DNA from: PALSA-894 sp049698215 | GTDB taxonomy: Bacteria > Pseudomonadota > Alphaproteobacteria > Rhizobiales > Xanthobacteraceae | Assembly (NCBI GenBank): GCA_049698215.1 | Contig: JBAVXH010000035.1 | Span: 1 to 6,974 of the forward strand | Reading direction: 5' to 3' | Length of the DNA stretch: 6,974 bases | In this document: positions 1 to 5,295 of the stretch, piece after piece | How the letters are laid out: each line of letters starts with the position of its first letter | Numbering within the stretch: position 1 is the first letter of the stretch | Translations under genes and position numbers: made by a program | Notes under the pieces: model-generated | Databases searched by the model: none | Told to the model about the DNA's origin: nothing | The model's input: only the letters and a program-made list of their open reading frames with translations

Positions 1-1
1 C

Positions 2-172
2 GGCGAGACCGTGCCGCGCATGGCGCTGGCCGGCAACGGCGGCGGCGTGAACGAGCGCGCCGTCGACGTGCAAGTGAACCGCCTGCGCCGCAAGATCGAG
101 CGCGATCCCGCGAATCCGCTATTCGTGCAGACGGTGCGCGGCATCGGCTACCGGCTGGTGGTCGCGCCGTGA
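2..172 (+). CDS. OmpR-family response regulator, C-terminal DNA-binding domain (partial, 5' end outside window)
   Basis: This is the last 56 codons of a winged-helix response regulator; the receiver domain and the start of the effector domain lie left of the window. The visible part contains the recognition helix and wing of the OmpR/PhoB effector fold: ERAVDVQVNRLRRKIE, then DPANP, then the wing motif FVQTVRGIGYRL. The DVQ-RLRRK-E pattern closely matches E. coli OmpR (ERSIDVQISRLRR), so OmpR is a better comparison than PhoB. In this family the protein binds promoter DNA once its receiver aspartate is phosphorylated. Its TGA stop overlaps the GTG start of the following kinase gene (shared bases 169-172), which implies one operon, translational coupling, and that the kinase is its cognate partner. 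The regulon cannot be told from this fragment. Confidence 0.93.
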   Translation, partial: GETVPRMALAGNGGGVNERAVDVQVNRLRRKIERDPANPLFVQTVRGIGYRLVVAP

Positions 173-1557
173 CCACGCTCGACACCAGCCTTGCCACGCT
201 GCGCTCCGCGGCCGGGCTGGTGTCGTCGTCCTATGACTGGTTCACCCGCTGGCTGAAAAGCATGATGCCGACCGGCCTCTATGGCCGGGCGCTGCTCATC
301 ATCATCACGCCGATGGTCGTGCTGCAGTCGGTGGTCGCCTTCGTGTTCATGGAGCGGCACTGGAACACGGTGACACGGCGCCTTTCCGCCGCGGTGACGC
401 AGGACATCTCGGCGCTGATCGATGTCTACCGCAGCTATCCGCAGGACGCCGAGCGCCTGATCATTCGACGGATCGCGCTCGAGCGCCTCGGCCTCTCGGT
501 CGATTTCCTGCCCGAAAATGAGCTGCCGCCGCCCGGGCCGAAACCATTCTTCTCGCTGCTCGACCAGGCGTTGTCGCAACAGATCAGCCAGCAGATCCGG
601 CGGCCGTTCTGGATCGACACCGTCGGCCGCTCGAACTTGGTCGAGATTCGCATCCGTCTCGACGACACGGTGATGCGCGTGTTCGCGCAGCGCAGCGCCG
701 CTTATGCGTCAAACTCGGAGATCTTCCTGTGGTGGATGATCGGCACCTCGCTGGTGCTGCTGTTCGTCGCGATCCTGTTCCTGCGTAACCAGATCAAGCC
801 GATCCTGCGGCTCGCCGACGCGGCGGAGAGCTTTGGCAAGGGGCGCGACGTGCCCGGCTTCAAGCCGCGCGGTGCACAGGAGGTGCGCCGCGCCGCGCAG
901 GCTTTCATCGAAATGAAGCGGCGTGTGGAACGCACCATCGAGCAGCGCACCACCATGCTCGCCGGCGTGTCGCATGACCTGCGCACCATCCTGACGCGCT
1001 TCAAGCTCGAGCTGGCGCTGCTCGGCAGCGGGCCGGAAATCGAGGCGATGAAAAAGGACGTCGACGAGATGGGCCGCATGCTCGAAGCCTATCTCGCCTT
1101 CGCGCGCGGCGACCTCGGGGAGCAGCCGGCGCCGACCGACATGGCGGCGTTCCTCGAAGAGCTGAAGGCCGACGCAGAGCGCAACGGGCACAAGACCAAT
1201 GTGGTGTTCTACGGTCACCCGATCGTCACGGTGCGGCCGGCGGCGTTCCGGCGCTGCCTCGCAAACCTCGTGTCGAACGCGGCGCGCTTCGCCAAGGAGA
1301 TTTCCATCACCGGCCACCGCGACCACCGCTGGCTCACAGTGAATGTCGACGACGATGGGCCCGGTATTCCGGTCGAGATGCGCGAGGAGGTGTTCCGGCC
1401 GTTCATGCGGCTCGATGACTCGCGCAACCAGGATGAGGGCAACACCGGGCTTGGCTTGGCCATCGCGCGCGACATTGCGCGCTCGCATGGTGGCGACATC
1501 ACGCTCGGCGACAGCCCGATGGGCGGCTTGAGGGGGACGGTGCGGGTGCCGGTTTAG
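169..1557 (+). CDS. EnvZ-like membrane sensor histidine kinase
   Basis: A 462-residue inner-membrane kinase that would phosphorylate and dephosphorylate the upstream OmpR-type regulator. Order of parts: a roughly 40-residue cytoplasmic lead, TM1 about 41-61, a periplasmic sensor of about 120 residues, TM2 about 185-205, a HAMP linker to about 258, the HisKA dimerisation helix with phospho-acceptor H269 in SHDLRT, and a HATPase domain. The ATP-binding boxes are intact: N box N366/N370 (NLVSNAARF), G1 D394-G399 (DDDGPGI), F box F409-F412 (FRPF), G2 G427-L430 (GLGL). T273 of the HDxxT phosphatase motif is kept, so a bifunctional enzyme is likely. The proline usual after that threonine is isoleucine (I274). 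The GTG start is set by the 4-bp overlap with the regulator gene. The periplasmic domain has no family I recognise, so the signal is unknown. The 3' end overlaps the convergent TetR-like gene by 4 bp. Confidence 0.95.
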   Translation: MTTLDTSLATLRSAAGLVSSSYDWFTRWLKSMMPTGLYGRALLIIITPMVVLQSVVAFVFMERHWNTVTRRLSAAVTQDISALIDVYRSYPQDAERLIIRRIALERLGLSVDFLPENELPPPGPKPFFSLLDQALSQQISQQIRRPFWIDTVGRSNLVEIRIRLDDTVMRVFAQRSAAYASNSEIFLWWMIGTSLVLLFVAILFLRNQIKPILRLADAAESFGKGRDVPGFKPRGAQEVRRAAQAFIEMKRRVERTIEQRTTMLAGVSHDLRTILTRFKLELALLGSGPEIEAMKKDVDEMGRMLEAYLAFARGDLGEQPAPTDMAAFLEELKADAERNGHKTNVVFYGHPIVTVRPAAFRRCLANLVSNAARFAKEISITGHRDHRWLTVNVDDDGPGIPVEMREEVFRPFMRLDDSRNQDEGNTGLGLAIARDIARSHGGDITLGDSPMGGLRGTVRVPV

Positions 1558-2258
1558 GCGGCCTCCGCCCCCTCCTCGTTATCACGCACGCGGCGCCGCC
1601 GGCGGCAAAGGAAGCTCGGCGGACGGAAACGACAGAGATCGTCGAGCATGCCTGACCAGCGCTGACCGCGGGCCAGAGCGCGATCGAGCGCCGCCATGGT
1701 GCGCGCGTTGTCCTCGTCGTCGTCCACCCAAGTGCGCAGTACCTGGGCGAAGAGCGCTGCGAGCGCCTGCGCGCGGATCATGCCGCGTGGGCCGGCTGCA
1801 TGGACGTCAGCGGCCGTCAGCATCCAGTGCTGCGAGCGCACCGCGAGCCCATTCAGAGCTAGCGCGAGTCCCGGATTGCAAGACACGGACTTGAGCACCG
1901 AACGGGTTGCCTCCCGATGGGGCGCCATCGCCTCGATGCGGCGCATCAGCACGTCGAACAACCGCTCGCGCGGCGGCTCCTCAGTCATGTCGCCGCTCGC
2001 GCCGGCCAGAACCTTGCGGTCGAGGTCTTTCACGTGCGCGGCGTAGATCGCAAGCGTCGAGCCGAATTCGGCGCGGCAGTTCGCCAGCGTCAGTCCGGAG
2101 CGCGCCGCGATCTCGCCAAAGCCGATTTCCTCGAAGCGTTTCTCGGCGAGCAGCGCCATGAACGCCGCGATGATCTTGTCGCGATCGGTTCCGGTGGGCG
2201 GGGGAAGGGCACGAGCCTGCTTTGGAGCGGAACGCGGGCGCTGCGGTTTACGGGCCAT
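1554..2258 (-). CDS. TetR-like protein, possibly with COQ9-like C-terminal domain
   Basis: A 234-residue protein. After a basic, proline-rich N-terminus (about 1-24) comes a TetR-type helix bundle: DRDKIIAAFMALLAEKRFEEI (about 25-45) and a helix-turn-helix FGEIAARSGLTLANCRAEFG at 47-66. The usual recognition-helix pattern (SxxTxYxxF) is altered here to TLANCRAEF. The C-terminal half is alpha-helical, with R162-AQALAALFAQVLRTW-DDD at about 162-181 and T187 to W201 (MAALDRALARGQRW). This arrangement reminds me of COQ9-type, TetR-fold lipid-binding proteins as well as of true TetR ligand domains. The tail is very arginine-rich. The ATG at 2256-2258 has a GGAG about 8 nt upstream. It ends with TAA overlapping the convergent kinase stop. 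Family membership is secure. Whether it is a DNA-binding repressor or a non-DNA-binding relative is not decided by the sequence. Confidence 0.8.
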   Translation of the reverse strand: MARKPQRPRSAPKQARALPPPTGTDRDKIIAAFMALLAEKRFEEIGFGEIAARSGLTLANCRAEFGSTLAIYAAHVKDLDRKVLAGASGDMTEEPPRERLFDVLMRRIEAMAPHREATRSVLKSVSCNPGLALALNGLAVRSQHWMLTAADVHAAGPRGMIRAQALAALFAQVLRTWVDDDEDNARTMAALDRALARGQRWSGMLDDLCRFRPPSFLCRRRRRVRDNEEGAEAA

Positions 2259-2283
2259 GGATAAACTCCATCACACTCCGCTC

Positions 2284-2340
2284 ATGCCCGCGAAAGCGGG
2301 CATCCAGTTCTTGGCTTTAGGTCCCCGCGTTCGCGGGGAC
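2284..2340. repeat. Paired short hairpins, MPAKAGIQ-type palindromic repeat
   Basis: Two perfect 8-bp stems with 4-nt loops lie 17 bp apart. Bases 2284-2303 are ATGCCCGC-GAAA-GCGGGCAT and 2321-2340 are GTCCCCGC-GTTC-GCGGGGAC. Read in one + strand frame the unit gives MPAKAGIQF then RVRGDE, a spurious translation I recognise from a widespread class of proteobacterial intergenic palindromes. It lies in the leader of the tetR-like gene, 26 bp upstream of its start codon, so it is likely transcribed as part of that mRNA. No long T-run follows either hairpin, so it is not an obvious terminator. Confidence 0.75.
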
Positions 2341-2397
2341 GAGCGGATATCTGGAGAGAATAGCCCCGCCGCGAAGGCAGTTCCATGCCCCTCATTG

Positions 2398-2445
2398 GCG
2401 CATGATCTTGTCCGAAAACCGGTGCCCACTTTCGGGATCATGCGC
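2398..2445. repeat. Hyphomicrobiales-type palindromic repeat carrying the proC stop codon
   Basis: The arms GCGCATGATC (2398-2407) and GATCATGCGC (2436-2445) are a perfect 10-bp inverted repeat. Between them is the core CCGAAAACCGGTGCCCACTT. From memory, the GCATGATC, CCGAAAACCGGTGCCCACTTT, GATCATGC unit is a high-copy intergenic repeat in Bradyrhizobium and related genera. The right arm overlaps the end of proC: the TGA stop (complement of 2438-2440) and the last two alanine/glycine codons fall in the arm. The hairpin could protect or terminate the proC transcript, although no U-tract follows on the - strand. Confidence 0.8.
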
Positions 2446-3265
2446 CCGCGAGTTCACGCGATCGTTTGGTCGCTGCCGCAACCGCCTTTTCCATCAATGG
2501 ATCGAGGCCGTCTTCGGCCATCAGCACACCCAGCGCCGCCGCCGTGGTTCCGCCCCGCGAGGTGACGTTCTGGCGCAAGATCGCGGCATCGAGCGGCAAG
2601 CGGTGCAGCAGTTCGCCCGCGCCCGAGACCGTGGCGCGTGCCAGGCGTGCAGAGAGATCGGCCGGCAGCCCGGCGGCGGCGCCCGCGCGCGCGAGGCTTT
2701 CGGCCAGCAGGAACACGTAAGCCGGGCCCGAGCCGGACACGGCGGTCACGGCATCGATCAGGGATTCATCGTCCACCCATTCAACCGCCCCGACCGCGCG
2801 CAGCAGCGTGTCGGCGATCGTGCGCTTATGCGGCGTTACGCGCGCATTCGGCACCGCCACCGTGATGCCGCGGCCGATGGCGGCGGGTGTATTCGGCATG
2901 GCGCGCACGATCGCAAGATCGCCAAGCGCATCCTGCAGGAAGCCGATCTTGGGCCCCGCCATGATGGACACCGCAACCGTGTTTGCGCGGGTCAGCGGCT
3001 TGAGTGTGGGCACCACCGCCACCGCATCCTGCGGCTTGATCGCGATGACGATCACGCTGGCGTCGTCGATGGAAGCCGGGTTGAGCCGTACCCCGCGCGC
3101 CGAGAGCGCCGCGATCGCGTCTGCCGGCTTCGGCTCGATCACGGCGACCTTCGCGGGATCGAGGCCGAGCGCGAGCCAGCCTTCCAGCATTGCGCCGCCC
3201 ATCTTGCCGGCGCCGACCAGCACCAGCGTGCCGGAGAAATCGCGGAGAGAATCGTTCGTGGCCAT
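2438..3265 (-). CDS. proC: Pyrroline-5-carboxylate reductase
   Basis: A cytoplasmic enzyme that reduces 1-pyrroline-5-carboxylate to L-proline with NAD(P)H, the final step of proline synthesis. The 275 residues match the usual family length. Visible parts: the Rossmann dinucleotide site VLVGAGKMGGAM (15-26), AIKPQD (75-80), the MPNTPAAIGRG segment (123-133), the family signature AVSGSGPAYVFLLAESLARAG (175-195), and the C-terminal substrate-site segment NVTSRGGTTAAAL (233-245), where the frequent TSPGGTT is TSRGGTT. The ATG at 3263-3265 is preceded by GAGAG with a 5-nt spacing, which fixes the start. It lies downstream of the ybjN-domain gene on the same strand, a pairing I recall as common in alphaproteobacteria. 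Unusually, palindromic repeats touch both ends: one abuts the Shine-Dalgarno and another contains the stop codon. Confidence 0.97.
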   Translation of the reverse strand: MATNDSLRDFSGTLVLVGAGKMGGAMLEGWLALGLDPAKVAVIEPKPADAIAALSARGVRLNPASIDDASVIVIAIKPQDAVAVVPTLKPLTRANTVAVSIMAGPKIGFLQDALGDLAIVRAMPNTPAAIGRGITVAVPNARVTPHKRTIADTLLRAVGAVEWVDDESLIDAVTAVSGSGPAYVFLLAESLARAGAAAGLPADLSARLARATVSGAGELLHRLPLDAAILRQNVTSRGGTTAAALGVLMAEDGLDPLMEKAVAAATKRSRELAGA

Positions 3266-3278
3266 CGCTACTCTCGGT

Positions 3279-3347
3279 CGTCATCGCCCGCCAACGGGTC
3301 CGGCCTCCGGCCGGCCCGATGACAGGCTCCGGCGGGCGACCCAGTAA
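3279..3347 (-). repeat. Palindromic element A in the proC leader (TTACTGGGT ... ATGACG unit)
   Basis: Read on the - strand it opens with TTACTGGGT (complement of 3339-3347) and closes with ATGACG (complement of 3279-3284). The outer stem pairs CGCCCGCC (3285-3292) with GGCGGGCG (3331-3338), an exact 8-bp match. A second hairpin is nested inside: GGGTCCGGCC (3296-3305) with GGCCGGCCC (3309-3317), with one bulged base. It ends one base before the CCGAGAG ribosome-binding stretch of proC (3271-3277). I recall TTACTGGGTCGCCCG...GGGCGATGAC-type repeats from Bradyrhizobium intergenic regions. Confidence 0.65.
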
Positions 3348-3377
3348 ACACACTACGCGGTTTTGTGGTTACTGGGT
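3339..3377. repeat. Inverted repeat joining two head-to-head palindromic elements
   Basis: ACCCAGTAAACACA (3339-3352) pairs with TGTGGTTACTGGGT (3364-3377) at 13 of 14 positions, leaving an 11-nt loop. The arms are formed by the TTACTGGGT ends of element A on the - strand and element B on the + strand, so the long stem is explained by two copies of one repeat family facing away from each other. Confidence 0.7.
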
Positions 3378-3401
3378 GCCCCGCTTTCGCGGGGCATGAC
3401 G
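3369..3401 (+). repeat. Palindromic element B (TTACTGGGT ... ATGACG unit)
   Basis: On the + strand, TTACTGGGT (3369-3377) leads into a perfect hairpin TGCCCCGC-TTTC-GCGGGGCA (3377-3396) followed by ATGACG (3396-3401). This is the same framework as element A, with a shorter GC-rich core and the opposite orientation. It sits between the ybjN-domain gene stop (3436) and proC. Confidence 0.65.
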
Positions 3402-3435
3402 AATGGAGGGTGTTGCCGGGACGACGGGCGAGGCG

Positions 3436-3936
3436 CTACGCTTCGCCCGCGGTATCGAACATGGCGGCGTCGAGCGCCTCGCGTGCGCTTTTTCCCGCCC
3501 AGACCGCGAACTGGAAGGCCTGGAAGTAGCGCTCGGATGTATCGAGCGCGGCGTCGAGCAGCGCCTCGCATTGGCGCCCTGCGACTTCGACCCCACCTGC
3601 GAGCAGCAGCGCGTGGCGGAACATCACGACGCCGTCCTTCACCCACATGTCGAAATGGCCGACCCAAAGCTGCTCGTTGATTAGTGCGATCAGCTCCAGC
3701 ACGTGCGCGCGGCGCGGCTCGGGTACTTTCAGGTCGAAGGCGCAGGCAAGGTGCAGCGCCTCGATCTCGTCCATCCAGGTGAACGAGACGTGATAATCGG
3801 TCCAGCGTCCGCGCACCGAGATCGCGATCTCGTCGTCCCCGGCGCGGTCGAACGACCAGTCGTGCATCGAGGCGAGACGCTCGACCACGTCGACCGGATT
3901 GTGTGTGCGCTCGGTGTGCAGTTCCAGTAACGACAT
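3436..3936 (-). CDS. YbjN-domain protein
   Basis: A 166-residue, probably cytoplasmic protein of the YbjN family. That family adopts a type III secretion-chaperone-like fold and has been linked in E. coli to stress and motility phenotypes; no biochemical activity is established. Features that fit are an N-terminal helix (NPVDVVERLASMHDW), a beta-rich region with alternating aromatic and charged residues (EIAISVRGRWTDYHVSFTWMDE), the ALHLACAFDLKVPEPRRAHVLELIALINEQLWVGHFDMW core, then VVMFRHALLL and a C-terminal helical half ending FQFAVWAGKSAREALDAAMFDT. The reading frame stays open up to 4128, but the ATG at 3934-3936 has a GGAG 5-6 nt upstream, and a good sigma-70 promoter lies inside the longer version, so the short start is chosen. 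There is no signal peptide and no transmembrane segment. It precedes proC by 170 bp. Confidence 0.88.
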   Translation of the reverse strand: MSLLELHTERTHNPVDVVERLASMHDWSFDRAGDDEIAISVRGRWTDYHVSFTWMDEIEALHLACAFDLKVPEPRRAHVLELIALINEQLWVGHFDMWVKDGVVMFRHALLLAGGVEVAGRQCEALLDAALDTSERYFQAFQFAVWAGKSAREALDAAMFDTAGEA

Positions 3937-4055
3937 GCCGGCTCCGTTGTGCGGTTGTTCTTGTCTTCGATGCGTTACACGACGCACCGGCATCACCGAT
4001 TCAATTGCGTCTGGCGGTGTTTGCGTCAGACGGAAACGAATCACCGGTCGATTCG

Positions 4056-4083
4056 AATATATCCGCGCGAGTCTGCGGGTCAA
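4056..4083 (-). promoter_or_regulatory. Predicted sigma-70 promoter for the ybjN-domain gene
   Basis: On the - strand a -35 TTGACC (complement of 4078-4083) and a -10 TATATT (complement of 4056-4061) are separated by 16 bp, in a locally AT-rich stretch flanked by a run of T upstream of the -35. Transcription would begin near 4049 and leave a leader of about 113 nt before the ATG at 3936. That leader holds a possible 6-bp stem, CGTCTG (4008-4013) with CAGACG (4027-4032). This is the best-looking promoter in the window and supports independent expression of ybjN and perhaps proC. Confidence 0.6.
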
Positions 4084-4161
4084 AAAAGTACGCGCTGCTT
4101 CGTCCACAGCGGAGCGTTTTGCGCTCAAGTCAACGGATGAGATCGCGAATGCACAGGGTTG

Positions 4162-4203
4162 GAGTCATCGCGGCGAGTCATCGAATCGGGAGACGAGTCA
4201 TCG
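4162..4203. repeat. Three direct copies of GAGTCATCG
   Basis: Exact 9-bp copies start at 4162, 4175 and 4195. The last two extend to CGAGTCATCGA (4174-4184 and 4194-4204) and are offset by 20 bp. They lie between the prs stop codon and the ybjN promoter, about 80-120 bp upstream of the -35. They could be operator sites, a degenerate tandem duplication, or chance in a short region. No protein known to me matches the motif with confidence. Confidence 0.5.
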
Positions 4204-4219
4204 AGTCCTACCCGGACTC
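4203..4219. other. Small hairpin just after the prs stop codon
   Basis: GAGTCC (4203-4208) and GGACTC (4214-4219) pair perfectly around a 5-nt loop, two bases past the TAA of prs. On the - strand, the direction of prs transcription, no T-run follows, so it is a weak candidate for an intrinsic terminator. The short T-run (4220-4223) is on the opposite side and would suit only a + strand transcript. Confidence 0.35.
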
Positions 4220-4221
4220 TT

Positions 4222-5175
4222 TTAGTCAAACAGGCTCGAGACCGATTCCTCGCCGGCGGTGCGGTTGATCGCCTCGCCGAGCAGCGTGGCGATCGAGAGC
4301 ACGCGGATGTTGCGCGCGACGCGTACCGCTTCGGTCGGCTGGATCGAATCGGTGATGACCAGCTCCTTCAGGCGCGAGGCGGTGATACGCGCCACCGCGC
4401 CGCCCGAGAGCACACCATGCGTGATGTAGGCGTGCACATCGGTCGCGCCTTGCTCGATCAGCGCGTCGGCGGCGTTCACCAGCGTGCCGCCGGAATCGAC
4501 GATGTCGTCCACCAGAATGCAGGTCGTGCCCGCAACCTCGCCGATGACGTTCATCACTTCCGACTCGCCGGCGCGCTCGCGCCGCTTGTCGATGATGGCG
4601 AGCGGCGCATTGATGCGCTTGGCCAGGCCGCGCGCACGCACCACGCCGCCCACGTCGGGCGAAACCACCGTGATGTTCGCGCCCTTGAAGCGGTCTTTGA
4701 CGTCGCGCACCATGACGGGCGAGGCGAACAGGTTGTCGGTCGGGATGTCGAAGAAGCCCTGGATTTGCCCGGCGTGCAGATCGACGGTGAGCACGCGGTC
4801 GGCGCCCGAATTGGTGATCAGGTTCGCGACCAGCTTGGCCGAGATCGGCGTGCGCCCGGAAGCGCGGCGGTCCTGCCGGGCGTAACCGAAATAGGGCATC
4901 ACGGCGGTGATGCGCCGCGCCGACGAGCGCCGCAGCGCATCCATGATGATCAGCAGTTCCATCAGGTGATCGTTCGCCGGGAACGAGGTCGACTGCAGCA
5001 CGTAGACGTCCGCGCCGCGCACGTTCTCCTTGATCTCGACGAAGATCTCCATATCGGCGAAACGGCGGACTTCCGCGCGGGTCAGCGGCGTTTGCAGATA
5101 CGCGCCGATGGCTTCCGAGAGCGCGCGATTGGAATTGCCGGCGACGAGCTTGATCGACCCGTTGTTCGCCGCCAT
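4222..5175 (-). CDS. prs: Ribose-phosphate pyrophosphokinase (PRPP synthase)
   Basis: A cytoplasmic enzyme that transfers the pyrophosphoryl group of ATP to ribose 5-phosphate, giving PRPP for purine, pyrimidine, histidine, tryptophan and NAD synthesis. At 317 residues it has the normal bacterial class I length. Visible motifs: the N-terminal ATP-site region RRFADMEIFVEI (37-48), the PYFGYARQDRR stretch (94-104), the signature VDLHAGQIQGFFDIP (131-145) with metal-binding H134, the catalytic flexible-loop KRR (197-199) in IIDKRRERAG, and the ribose-phosphate loop ILVDDIVDSGGT (220-231). The ATG at 5173-5175 has GGAGAG (complement of 5183-5188) at 7-nt spacing. All key residues appear intact. 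It is 120 bp downstream of a lipoprotein gene and 285 bp upstream of the ybjN-domain gene, so it may be transcribed alone. Confidence 0.98.
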   Translation of the reverse strand: MAANNGSIKLVAGNSNRALSEAIGAYLQTPLTRAEVRRFADMEIFVEIKENVRGADVYVLQSTSFPANDHLMELLIIMDALRRSSARRITAVMPYFGYARQDRRASGRTPISAKLVANLITNSGADRVLTVDLHAGQIQGFFDIPTDNLFASPVMVRDVKDRFKGANITVVSPDVGGVVRARGLAKRINAPLAIIDKRRERAGESEVMNVIGEVAGTTCILVDDIVDSGGTLVNAADALIEQGATDVHAYITHGVLSGGAVARITASRLKELVITDSIQPTEAVRVARNIRVLSIATLLGEAINRTAGEESVSSLFD

Positions 5176-5206
5176 TTGCCTGCTCTCCAGCCCTTGCGCG
5201 GCAGGG

Positions 5207-5234
5207 TGATAACAAGCCGGGTGCGGTGCGGCAA
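5207..5234 (-). promoter_or_regulatory. prs: Possible promoter for prs
   Basis: On the - strand TTGCCG (complement of 5229-5234) and TTATCA (complement of 5207-5212) are 16 bp apart, each with a partial match to the sigma-70 consensus. Start of transcription would fall near 5200, giving a leader of about 25 nt that contains the GGAGAG ribosome-binding site. The gap of 120 bp between the lipoprotein stop and prs leaves room for it. The match is modest. Confidence 0.35.
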
Positions 5235-5295
5235 TACGTCCCGGCGCCGTTGTCCCTAAGCTTTTTCAGACGGTTAAGCGAAATCCCGCAAGTAT

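Noticed and set aside
709..1488. Long open frame opposite the histidine kinase (about 259 codons)
   Set aside because: It is an antisense shadow of a well-supported kinase gene in GC-rich DNA; the translation is Arg/His/Ala-rich with no recognisable domain.
2402..3322. Open + strand frame of about 306 codons opposite proC
   Set aside because: It is antisense to proC, begins inside a repeat element and has shadow-type composition.
3279..3401. Possible CRISPR or attachment site because of several repeats close together
   Set aside because: The repeats are inverted hairpins of different cores, not evenly spaced direct repeats with unique spacers, and there is no cas or integrase gene.
3937..4221. 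tRNA or small RNA gene in the 285-bp gap between prs and ybjN
   Set aside because: I looked for a cloverleaf with a TTC-type T loop and for a strong hairpin plus T-run and found neither; a promoter and short repeats explain part of the gap.
4203..4223. Intrinsic terminator for prs
   Set aside because: The hairpin is sound but the T-run lies on the wrong side for - strand transcription; it is kept only as a hairpin.
4159..5259. Open + strand frame of about 366 codons opposite prs
   Set aside because: It lies antisense to an unmistakable prs gene, has Arg/His/Asp-rich composition typical of shadow frames, and shows no motif or ribosome-binding site.
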